From: Acidobacteriaceae bacterium
GTDB lineage: Bacteria > Acidobacteriota > Terriglobia > Terriglobales > Acidobacteriaceae
Reading direction: 5' to 3'
Length of the DNA: 33,120 nt
Assembly (NCBI GenBank): GCA_027452245.1
Contig: DAIDGW010000270.1
Span: 1 to 33,120, forward strand
This document shows, piece by piece, positions 23,499 to 30,378 of this stretch (positions are counted from its first letter, which is position 1; every line of letters starts with the position of its first letter). The translations under genes were made by a program, and so were the position numbers. The notes below the pieces were generated by a model, which saw only the letters and a list, made by a program, of their open reading frames with translations, did no database searches and was not told the origin of the DNA.

Positions 23499-24617
23499 AT
23501 GCGGGGCATTTGCCTACGCCCAAGTCGAGCAAGATTGTGGTTTTGGGGATCATTGTTGCTGGTGGCAATCGCTGCGGTCCTGGTGAGTTGTCAGGGCTTG
23601 CCGTCGAATGTGGCGAATTGCCCGGTTACGCCAGTTCCCCCCGCGAATACGTCGGTGGTTCCGCCTGCACAAGAGCCTCCGCCGCAGGCCCTGTGCGGAT
23701 TCCCAGTGCAATTCACGAGCCCTGCGGTCAACGGACAGACAGTCACATCTCCCGCGCTGGTCATTGCCACTGCCACGCCACCGGATCCGATCTATACTCT
23801 GCGGCTTTATGTAGACGGAAAAGCCGTACTGTATTCTTTCACCACCAACGTCCATCAGTACGTCTGGATGGCAAACGGTCCTCACACGCTTGAGATTGTC
23901 GCCGAGGATACCGCAGGCTATATTGCGACCGTTACCCAGCAGGTTGTCGTTACTTCGCAAGGGCCGGGCGTAAGCGGAATCCAGAACATGTCAAACTGGA
24001 TTTCCTGTTCGGCGGCCTTCACCTCCGGTGCGACCTGCGCCGCGGGACTGGGAGTCGCGAAGTCCAGTCTCACTCGTCATCAATCCACGCCGTCTCTTGA
24101 TGGATCTGCCACAAAATTCAGCCTGGCAGGAAACCACGCCTATTCCAATGAGCTCTACTGGAATCCTCTCGGCGCCGGCAACAGCGTCAGCCACTTTACC
24201 TACGATCTTTACTTCTATATCGACGATGCCAATGCGCCGCAGTCATTGGAATTTGACGTGAATCAGGCATTCGACAATACCCGCTGGACCTGGGGAACGC
24301 AATGTGACTTCAACCAGACCGGCAAATGGAATGTGTGGGATGACCTGCATGGAGTCTGGGTTCCGATACCCGTTCCTTGCAACCGGTTCCCCTCAAAAAC
24401 ATGGATTCATCTCGTATGGCATTTCGAGCGAGTCGGCAACCAGGTGCATTACATCGATGTGGATGTTGCGGGAACCGATTACATGGTCGATCAGTATTAC
24501 ACTTCGCAGCCGCAGTGGTACCAGGAAGAGGTCGACATCGCGTTCCAGATGGATGGCAATTACAAACAACAACCATACAATGTCTGGCTGGATGAAGTAA
24601 GTCTGGATGCGTATTAG
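23499..24617 (+). CDS. Ig-like domain lipoprotein, paralogue 2
   Basis: A 372-residue exported protein with a good lipobox LVSC (Cys 31), a Pro-rich tether, an Ig-like domain (FTSPAVNGQTVTSPALVIA, GPHTLEIVAEDTAGYIA) and the same C-terminal all-beta domain as its upstream neighbour. The matches are obvious by eye: SGIQNMSNW against SGIQGMPGW, TPSLDGSATKFS against TPSLDGNSTKFS, VDIAFQMDGN against VDVAFQMDLD, and both end PYNVWLDxxxLxAY. A second ATG four bases upstream opens another frame, but GGGAGG is placed six bases before this ATG and this frame has the lipoprotein features. The gap to paralogue 1 is 127 bp, so the pair is a tandem duplication and probably co-transcribed. Confidence 0.85.
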   Translation: MRGICLRPSRARLWFWGSLLLVAIAAVLVSCQGLPSNVANCPVTPVPPANTSVVPPAQEPPPQALCGFPVQFTSPAVNGQTVTSPALVIATATPPDPIYTLRLYVDGKAVLYSFTTNVHQYVWMANGPHTLEIVAEDTAGYIATVTQQVVVTSQGPGVSGIQNMSNWISCSAAFTSGATCAAGLGVAKSSLTRHQSTPSLDGSATKFSLAGNHAYSNELYWNPLGAGNSVSHFTYDLYFYIDDANAPQSLEFDVNQAFDNTRWTWGTQCDFNQTGKWNVWDDLHGVWVPIPVPCNRFPSKTWIHLVWHFERVGNQVHYIDVDVAGTDYMVDQYYTSQPQWYQEEVDIAFQMDGNYKQQPYNVWLDEVSLDAY

Positions 24618-24633
24618 GTTTTGGATGAGCTTC

Positions 24634-24647
24634 GCGTCTGAAGACGC
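24634..24647. terminator. Short hairpin between convergent genes, possible weak terminator
   Basis: GCGTC-TGAA-GACGC sits exactly between the lipoprotein stop and the CysQ stop codon. The stem is only 5 bp, but TTATTT follows on the plus strand, so weak termination is possible. Confidence 0.35.
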
Positions 24648-25457
24648 TTATTTCTCGCTCAGCGAAGTAGCGCGAAGAAACGGATCAACGGCTGCCAGCA
24701 GTTCGTCTTTCATCAGCGGACCACAGGCCAGCAACCCGCTCAGCAGCGGGTTGCTGCGATTCGCAACCAGATCTTTCTTTTCCAGAGTGCTGACGAACCC
24801 TCCGCCACTCGTGACCAGTGCGGCGCCCGCGACCACGTCCCATTCATTCTTGGGAGTGAGCGTGAATGTCGCGTCTGCCAGCCCGGCCGCGACCAATGCC
24901 AGCTTGTAAGCGACCGAGCCCATGGCTTCGGTTTTGAACGGAGCGCTGGCAAAATCCCTCCACTCGCCGCGCTTCACTTCGCTGCGGCTTGCCAACACCC
25001 TTGCGCCGTTCAGCGACGCCTTCTGACTGCAACCCGCCGGCTTGCCGTTATAAAGCATTCCTGCATCAGCTGCGCCGAGGAAACTTTCCTTTGTCGCCGG
25101 ATTGTAAATGCCTCCGGCTACAGGTTTTCCATTCTCGACGAAACCAATCGACACGCAGAATTCCGGCAGTCCTTCCACGAATTCTCGCGTGCCGTCCAAG
25201 GGATCGACCACCCACACTCGTTCGCAACCGAGACGCGAGAGATCGTCGGCGCTTTCCTCCGAGAGCCATCCTTCGCCCTCGCGCAGCAGATTCTTTCGCA
25301 TCACGCTATCGACTGCGCGGTCTGCTTCTGTAACCGGATCATGTCCAGCCTTGAATTCGGTTTGTACTTTGCCCGGTGTGAAACGGCTGAAAACTTCGCG
25401 GGCTTCATCGAGCGCAGCTTGAATGCGCTCCAAAATGTCGGAATAGGAAGATTTCAT
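24648..25457 (-). CDS. cysQ: 3'(2'),5'-bisphosphate nucleotidase (CysQ-like, inositol monophosphatase fold)
   Basis: A 269-residue phosphatase. The metal-binding motifs of the lithium-sensitive phosphatase superfamily are complete: LSEES (E67, E68), VVDPLDGTREF (84-94) and WDVVAGAALV (near 206). DPLDGTREFV is typical of CysQ, which removes the 3'-phosphate of PAP, the by-product of PAPS use, or recycles PAPS. It follows the TauE-like permease gene by 12 bp in the same direction and the SAT/APS-kinase gene beyond it, so sulfate activation is its likely context. Inositol monophosphatase activity is a less likely alternative. No clear ribosome-binding site precedes the ATG, which may mean coupling to the upstream gene. 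Confidence 0.88.
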   Translation of the reverse strand: MKSSYSDILERIQAALDEAREVFSRFTPGKVQTEFKAGHDPVTEADRAVDSVMRKNLLREGEGWLSEESADDLSRLGCERVWVVDPLDGTREFVEGLPEFCVSIGFVENGKPVAGGIYNPATKESFLGAADAGMLYNGKPAGCSQKASLNGARVLASRSEVKRGEWRDFASAPFKTEAMGSVAYKLALVAAGLADATFTLTPKNEWDVVAGAALVTSGGGFVSTLEKKDLVANRSNPLLSGLLACGPLMKDELLAAVDPFLRATSLSEK

Positions 25458-25469
25458 GGGATTATTTGC

Positions 25470-26246
25470 CTAGAGTACAGGCCACAACATTCTGGCGCCC
25501 GTCAGGAACAGCAGCGTGCAAAGAATGCGCCGCAGCCATAACATCGGGACTTTTGTGGCCAGGTGAGATCCGATCAGGCCCCCGGGAATCGATCCCACCA
25601 GGAGCGACAAGACAAGCCTGGAATCCACGTTTCCCAGATGGAAATGCAGCATCCCCGTCACTCCCGTCAGAATTACGGCATGGACCACGTCCGTGCCTAC
25701 ATTCACCTTGGGTGGATAACTGTAGAACAGCAGCAACAGCATCATGATGATGCTGCCGGAACCCACCGAAGTCATTCCCACCAGGAACCCGGCCAACAGT
25801 CCGATCAGAACCATGCCGGCGATGGACTTCATTGTCGGGGGACGATGAACTACCTTTTCTTCGATGCGCCGTTGAAACAGCAGCATGAGCGGCACAACAA
25901 TCAACAAAATCCCTACCGCGAATTTGATGAAGTCATTCACTCCGCTGCCATAAATCCTGCGGATATGTGTGAGTAGAGCGATTCCCGCCAGTGACCCGGG
26001 AACGCTGCCGACGGCAAGAGCCATGACTACTTTTCGCCGGACCGTCCCTCTATTCAGGTGCAGCAGGCTCGCCGGAACTTTCGTGAAGAAGTTGAACAAA
26101 GCGTCAGACCCTACCGCCACAATGGCGGGAATGCCAAGGCCGTAAATCAACACGGGCAGCAACAGCACTCCACCGCCCACGCCGGTCATGCCAATCAGAA
26201 TCCCGACGATGAATCCAACGATACCCTTCAGTGCCAATAGTTCCAT
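25470..26246 (-). CDS. TauE/SafE-family membrane permease
   Basis: A 258-residue inner-membrane protein with about seven or eight hydrophobic segments. The two family repeats are marked by GIVGFIVGILIGMTGVGGG near the N-terminus and GLLAGFLVGMTSVGSGSI in the middle, each with the glycine-rich turn of TauE/SafE transporters. The family exports or imports sulfite, sulfoacetate, taurine-derived anions and possibly sulfate. Being placed between the sulfate adenylyltransferase and PAP phosphatase genes (gaps 39 and 12 bp) argues for sulfate or sulfite as the substrate, which is inference from context. The ribosome-binding site is a modest GGCAGG. Confidence 0.88.
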   Translation of the reverse strand: MELLALKGIVGFIVGILIGMTGVGGGVLLLPVLIYGLGIPAIVAVGSDALFNFFTKVPASLLHLNRGTVRRKVVMALAVGSVPGSLAGIALLTHIRRIYGSGVNDFIKFAVGILLIVVPLMLLFQRRIEEKVVHRPPTMKSIAGMVLIGLLAGFLVGMTSVGSGSIIMMLLLLFYSYPPKVNVGTDVVHAVILTGVTGMLHFHLGNVDSRLVLSLLVGSIPGGLIGSHLATKVPMLWLRRILCTLLFLTGARMLWPVL

Positions 26247-26285
26247 CGCGAACCTGCCACGTTTGCTCTTGTTGTTGCCTGGCTG

Positions 26286-28028
26286 CTAGGCTCTGGCTCC
26301 GTTGACGCCGATGAAGCCTTCGCGCTCCAGGTGCAGGATGATTTCCTGCGCCGCCTCTTCCGGAGACAGTTCCCCAGTGTTGATCGTCACCTCAGCATCG
26401 GCTGGCGCCTCGTACGGATCCGAAATCCCCGTGAACTCCTTCAGGATCCCGGCCCGTGCCTTGGCATACAGTCCCTTGCGGTCGCGTTGCTCGCAGACTT
26501 CCACCGGCGTTGCGACATGCACCAGGATGAATCCGCCGAAGGGTTCGATCAGCTGACGAACGTGTTTTCGTGTCGCGTCGTACGGAGCAATCGGTGCGCA
26601 AATCGCGATTCCACCGTTCTTCGTGATCTCCGATGCAACGTAGCCGATGCGGCGAATGTTGATGTCGCGATGCTCTTTCGAGAAGCCCAGCTCCGATGAA
26701 AGATGCTTGCGCACCAGATCGCCGTCCAGCAAAGTCACCGGACGTCCTCCGACTTCCAGGAACTTCGTCAGCAGCGCATTCGCGATCGTGGACTTGCCTG
26801 ATCCCGAAAGCCCGGTGAAGAAAACCGTCACTCCCTGCTGCGACCGGGGCGGAAAACTCCGGCGCAGTTCGTGCACCACCTCCGGATACGTGAACCATCC
26901 GGGAATGTCACGCCCTTCGTTCAGGCGTTGCCGTAGTTCCGTTCCAGAGATGTTCAGCACGCGATCGCCGTTCTTTACTTCGTCGTCTGGAACGTAGCGG
27001 TCCTGCGCCTCGAGGTAGACCATCATGTTGAAAGGCACCATGGTGACCCCAATATCCGCCTCGTTCTTCTTGAACAGCTCTTGCGCTTCGTACGGTCCGT
27101 AGAAGGGCTTGCCGTCCGTGTCTTTTCCCGGACCCGCATGATCGCGGCCGACAATAAAGTGCGTGCATCCGTAGTTCTTGCGGATTAGCGCATGCCAGAT
27201 TGCCTCCCGCGGCCCCCCCATGCGCATGGCCAACGGCAACAATGACAGCTTCTGCGTGCCCTGCGGATATTTCGAACCCAGCAACTGATAGCAGCGGACG
27301 CGCGTGTAATAGTCCACGTCTCCGGGTTTCGTCATGCCCACCACCGGCTGGATCAGCAGATTCGCTTCCACCTGCTTGGCGGCGCGGAACGTCAGTTCCA
27401 CGTGTGCCCGATGCATTGGGTTCCGCGTCTGGAACGCCACCACACGACGCCATCCTAAGCGCGCAAATTCTGCCCGCAACTCGGCCGGCGTCAACCGCAG
27501 CGTGCGAAAGTCATAATGCGACGGAAGCTGCAGGCCTTCGACCCGTCCGCCGATGTAAACCGGATTCGCCTTGTTCATGGTGTAATCGGCGCCCGGATGA
27601 GCAGAACTGGTGCTGTTGAAAACTGCCTTGGCCTCCGCTTTGCGATCCGGTTGCCAGATCTCTTCTACATGCAACACCGCTAGCATCACGCCTTCGGGAT
27701 CGCGCAATGCCACCTTGCTGCCAACCTTCAGCTTCTTGGAAAATTCCTCCGTCACATCGAGCGTGATCGGCATGGGCCAAAGCAGCCCACTCGCCAGGCG
27801 CATGTTTTGGCACACACCCTCGTAATCGGCACGCGTCATAAAACCGCGCAGCGGAGAAAATCCTCCGTTCAGCAATAGCTCCAGGTCACACAACTGGCGC
27901 GCGGTCATATCCCACGAAGGCCATTCTTTGGAGTGAGCCTTCAGTTCAGCTGCGCGTTCTGGTTGGACGATGAGTTCGGTCAGTTCTCCGCCGTGGGGTG
28001 AAATCAAATGGCTGGTTGAAGCAGTCAA
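26286..28028 (-). CDS. Bifunctional sulfate adenylyltransferase/adenylylsulfate kinase
   Basis: A 580-residue cytoplasmic enzyme that makes APS from sulfate and ATP and then PAPS. Residues 1-395 are the ATP sulfurylase with QTRNPMHRAH (200-209), the nucleotide loop GRDHAGPG (294-301) and FNMMVYLEA. Residues 398-580 are APS kinase with the P-loop GLSGSGKST (406-414), LLDGDLVRKHL and the substrate region GFSKEHRDINIRR. It is a single-chain enzyme rather than the CysDN type. The start is TTG at 28028: AAAGGA and AGGAGG lie just upstream and no ATG gives a full N-terminus. It heads the operon with the TauE-like and CysQ genes. No PAPS or sulfite reductase is in the window. Confidence 0.94.
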   Translation of the reverse strand: MTASTSHLISPHGGELTELIVQPERAAELKAHSKEWPSWDMTARQLCDLELLLNGGFSPLRGFMTRADYEGVCQNMRLASGLLWPMPITLDVTEEFSKKLKVGSKVALRDPEGVMLAVLHVEEIWQPDRKAEAKAVFNSTSSAHPGADYTMNKANPVYIGGRVEGLQLPSHYDFRTLRLTPAELRAEFARLGWRRVVAFQTRNPMHRAHVELTFRAAKQVEANLLIQPVVGMTKPGDVDYYTRVRCYQLLGSKYPQGTQKLSLLPLAMRMGGPREAIWHALIRKNYGCTHFIVGRDHAGPGKDTDGKPFYGPYEAQELFKKNEADIGVTMVPFNMMVYLEAQDRYVPDDEVKNGDRVLNISGTELRQRLNEGRDIPGWFTYPEVVHELRRSFPPRSQQGVTVFFTGLSGSGKSTIANALLTKFLEVGGRPVTLLDGDLVRKHLSSELGFSKEHRDINIRRIGYVASEITKNGGIAICAPIAPYDATRKHVRQLIEPFGGFILVHVATPVEVCEQRDRKGLYAKARAGILKEFTGISDPYEAPADAEVTINTGELSPEEAAQEIILHLEREGFIGVNGARA

Positions 28029-28371
28029 TTTCCTTTGCCTCCTGCGTTTTGTCTTCTATGTCTACTGCCTTTGTAGCCTATCGCCAGGATTATTATGCGA
28101 TCCGTTTGGCAGGCCGCTGTAGGTTCATGCAGAAAATCTGGTGGGGAGGAAAAATTCTACGTATCGATACTGTTTGTAAAGACTATCACTGAATGCGCCG
28201 TGATTGGGGAATTGTTTGCTTTCTTTTCGTCAAAAACATGGAAGCAATCTTGCAGCCGATTCGGTGACAAGCGCCTTGCGCAAGTTCCGCTGTTTCAATC
28301 GCTTTCAGCGGTTGCAAATTCCTTCACTGTGCAAGTTTTTGCGGGAAGGGAATTGCTTTTCTCTCTCTCCC
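28029..28371. other. Intergenic region upstream of the sulfate operon
   Basis: No gene is supported in these 343 bases. The part next to the sulfate adenylyltransferase gene should be its leader and carries the promoter-like sequence listed separately. I see no SAM or other sulfur-related riboswitch core. Confidence 0.55.
28154..28180 (-). promoter_or_regulatory. Possible promoter and palindrome upstream of the sulfate operon
   Basis: On the minus strand, TTTACA (28180-28175) and TAGAAT (28159-28154) each match five of six consensus bases, though at a short 15-bp spacing. Between them lies a perfect palindrome, GTATCGATAC (28161-28170), in a position where a bound repressor would block transcription. 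Confidence 0.35.
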
Positions 28372-29226
28372 TCATTCTCGCGAAATCGTCACTGCCGCCG
28401 CGTAGCCCGGATCCAGATCAATGCGTTGGATGTACCAGCCAGAGGCGTCTTCAGGCTCCGGACGAGTGTGTAGACTAACGGGCCGACCGCTTGTAAAAGA
28501 AACATCGAATTGATGCAAGGGATGCGACAGGCCTTCGCCCAGCGCCTTGATGAAAGATTCTTTCAGCGTCCAGCATTGAAAAAATGCCTGGAACTGTTCC
28601 GCAACTGGCAGACTGAAAAGTTCCTCCTGCTCTCTGGATGAGAAGAATCGCCGGGCAATCGCCGCGATATCGAAATCGGTTCGAATCTTTTCGACATCCA
28701 CCCCAATTCTTTCGTGCCGCGTCACTCCGATCAGCGCCCGCTCGCCTGAGTGAGATACGTTAAAGGCGATCTCCGCGATTCCTTCCAGTTCCGGCTTGCC
28801 CTTTTCTGCATACGTAAACCGGAGCTTGCCGGGATCAAGGCCCACATACGCGCCCACAAGCATCCGCAGCAAGCCGCGCGTGTTTGAATAACGTTGACGA
28901 TCTTGCTCGAAGTGAAAGCGCGCACTGCGCGCCCGTTCGTCATCACTCAAATACCCATGCCACGGAGCCGGTGCGTTCGCTATAGCCGCTAAATCAACTA
29001 TCCAGCCATGAGTGCTCTTTTCGGGCAGTGATAAGCCGGCATCGATGAAAAAATCAACACTCTCAATACGCTGCACCGAGACTGGAAAATCATTCTCCAC
29101 CGGATCGTCTATATCGTAGGGCGACAATTTGTTAGCCACCAGCCGCAATTCAGCAAGACTAACGCATTCGTGAGTACTTCCAAACCCCACACAATCGTCG
29201 CCTCTGCTAAGCTGTGTAACGACCAA
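28372..29226 (-). CDS. 4'-phosphopantetheinyl transferase (Sfp type)
   Basis: A protein of up to 284 residues that transfers the phosphopantetheine arm from CoA to carrier proteins. Family motifs are present: RGLLRMLVGAYVG (117-129), FNVSHSG (155-161), the Mg-binding IGVDVEKI (174-181) and WTLKESFIKALGEG (219-232). Numbering uses the longest frame, which opens at a TTG with no ribosome-binding site. The real start is uncertain: no in-frame ATG exists before the domain, and GTG or TTG codons around residues 34-43 are alternatives, for example the TTG preceded by GGTGG eight bases upstream. No polyketide or peptide synthetase gene lies nearby, so the target carrier proteins are encoded elsewhere. 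Confidence 0.85.
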   Translation of the reverse strand: MVVTQLSRGDDCVGFGSTHECVSLAELRLVANKLSPYDIDDPVENDFPVSVQRIESVDFFIDAGLSLPEKSTHGWIVDLAAIANAPAPWHGYLSDDERARSARFHFEQDRQRYSNTRGLLRMLVGAYVGLDPGKLRFTYAEKGKPELEGIAEIAFNVSHSGERALIGVTRHERIGVDVEKIRTDFDIAAIARRFFSSREQEELFSLPVAEQFQAFFQCWTLKESFIKALGEGLSHPLHQFDVSFTSGRPVSLHTRPEPEDASGWYIQRIDLDPGYAAAVTISRE

Positions 29227-29822
29227 TTACCAAAGCCCGGGGAAACAAGGGCCTCTTCTTGCCTATTGTTCAACTCGTTAGCAGACTACTCCTGCCCACT
29301 TTCGGAAAAATTTCTTTTGAAAAGCAGCCGAAATCGGCCAGATTCGCGCCAGTTGGAAGCCGTTATGCACTCGGGTAGATCGTGTAATTTGTTCAATCCA
29401 AATGCCTAGATGCTGTACTTTCGTCTAAGGTGTAAACCCGACGGAAGAGGCAGCCCTGTGGGAATCTTTCTGCCGACCTGATCCGACGGCTGGCCTGAAG
29501 CATAAGCGAGCCGAATCACAGGCTTTGGCGCGAGAGCCAAGACCAAGGCCCCCTAGCCAGTCCAGACTACTCGGAAGTCCCCATTTTTCGCGCCATTTGT
29601 TTAGGTACTTACGACTACAGCATCTCGAATCTAGTGTCCCGAAGTCTCCCGTTTCCCACTCTGGATCTCCAATTTTTCCCGGCAAGGGCTTGTGGAAATT
29701 ATTGTTCTCCCCATCACAACCTTTTGCCTCCAGAGTGGCATGTTGGGTGCTATCAGCTATGGCAACAACGGCTGCCGCTCGATCCTGGGGCGTCGGCTAG
29801 TAACGACCTAAAGGGGGACCTC
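29227..29822. other. 596-bp non-coding region upstream of the LuxR-type pair
   Basis: No gene is supported. The middle carries three consecutive stem-forming elements on the plus strand: GGCAG/CTGCC (29449-29474), CGGCT/AGCCG (29487-29513) and TTTGGC-GCGAGA-GCCAAG (29524-29541). It may contain a structured RNA, but none that I recognise. The promoter-like site at 29736 lies nearer the gene. Confidence 0.5.
29736..29751 (+). promoter_or_regulatory. Candidate sigma-54 promoter
   Basis: TGGCATGTTGGGTGCT matches the RpoN consensus TGGCACGnnnnTTGCW with two mismatches. The essential GG (29737-29738) and GC (29749-29750) have the correct 10-bp separation. It lies about 70 bp upstream of the first LuxR-type ATG, giving a plausible leader of about 60 bases. 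Confidence 0.5.
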
Positions 29823-30113
29823 ATGAAGGATCAGCCCGTTCGGTTGGGCCCGCGTGAACAGCAGATCGTCGAGTTGCTTCTGCAAGGCTGTGATAACGCA
29901 GAAATCGCGCGTCAGCTCAACATGGCGAGGAGAACCGTGAAAGCCCACTTCAACCGGTTATTTCTTCGCTTTGGCATCACCGGCGGCATCAAGCGAGTCA
30001 AACTCGCAACCCTGTTGTATCGGAGGCAAGAATGTCAGCAAATGAACGATACGGTACACGTGTCCCAAATGAACGTGAGCAACGAGTCATCCAGCTTGTC
30101 GCTCAAGGCATGA
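29823..30113 (+). CDS. Small LuxR-type HTH protein 1
   Basis: A 96-residue protein consisting almost only of a LuxR/GerE DNA-binding domain (residues 8-66: LGPREQQIVELLLQG, then NAEIARQLNMARRTVKAHFNR as the HTH). No receiver or ligand-binding domain is attached. SD AAGGGGG lies six bases before the ATG. The last 28 residues fall in the beginning of the next gene, read in another frame, and look non-domain-like. An in-frame opening upstream exists but lacks a start signal. Function is probably DNA binding, alone or with the neighbouring paralogue. Confidence 0.8.
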   Translation: MKDQPVRLGPREQQIVELLLQGCDNAEIARQLNMARRTVKAHFNRLFLRFGITGGIKRVKLATLLYRRQECQQMNDTVHVSQMNVSNESSSLSLKA

Positions 30114-30265
30114 AGAACAGCGAAGTTGCACGCGAGATCGGAACCACCGAACATGTCGTGAAAAATTACCTTCGGGTGATTTACGACAAGCTGGGTCTGT
30201 GGAACCGGGTGGAACTCGCTCTGTGGTATGAGTCTCGCCAGTTGAATACCTTGCTGGCGAACTAA
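30032..30265 (+). CDS. Small LuxR-type HTH protein 2
   Basis: A 77-residue protein that again is a bare LuxR-type HTH (residues 12-70: PNEREQRVIQLVAQG, then NSEVAREIGTTEHVVKNYLR). It is visibly related to its upstream neighbour: both have REQ, a QG turn, N-x-E-x-A-R and end near RQ. It has its own strong ribosome-binding site, CGGAGGCAAG, five bases before the ATG, located inside the upstream gene, which it overlaps by 82 bp in the -1 frame. The overlap implies co-expression. It is followed by a large inverted repeat and a convergent gene. Confidence 0.82.
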   Translation: MSANERYGTRVPNEREQRVIQLVAQGMKNSEVAREIGTTEHVVKNYLRVIYDKLGLWNRVELALWYESRQLNTLLAN

Positions 30266-30290
30266 GGCGTCGTATTCATCCGCAATAAAT

Positions 30291-30377
30291 CATAGAACGA
30301 TCGCGGGAATCTCCTGCGGTGCTCCATTAGCGGCATTGCAGGAACTTCCCGCAACTCCCTGCTCGTCTCGTTCTATG
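30291..30377. repeat. 87-bp nested inverted repeat between convergent genes
   Basis: Outer arms CATAGAACGA (30291-30300) and TCGTTCTATG (30368-30377) are perfect over 10 bp. Inside lie GCGGGAA (30303-30309) / TTCCCGC (30346-30352) and CCTGC (30313-30317) / GCAGG (30338-30342). The element fills the gap between two convergent genes and ends one base before the stop of the next. It may be a bidirectional terminator or a small mobile-type hairpin. No U-tract and no target-site duplication is seen. Confidence 0.8.
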
Positions 30378-30378
30378 C

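Noticed and set aside
23495-23893. Open frame starting four bases before the second Ig-like lipoprotein
   Set aside because: It lacks lipoprotein or domain features; the ribosome-binding site better serves the ATG at 23499, which gives a clear paralogue of the upstream gene.
28029-28200. SAM or other sulfur riboswitch ahead of the sulfate operon
   Set aside because: No conserved riboswitch core or suitable helices could be found by eye.
29400-29560. Cobalamin, glycine or cyclic-di-GMP riboswitch in the long leader
   Set aside because: Hairpins exist, but none of the conserved core sequences of these classes is present.
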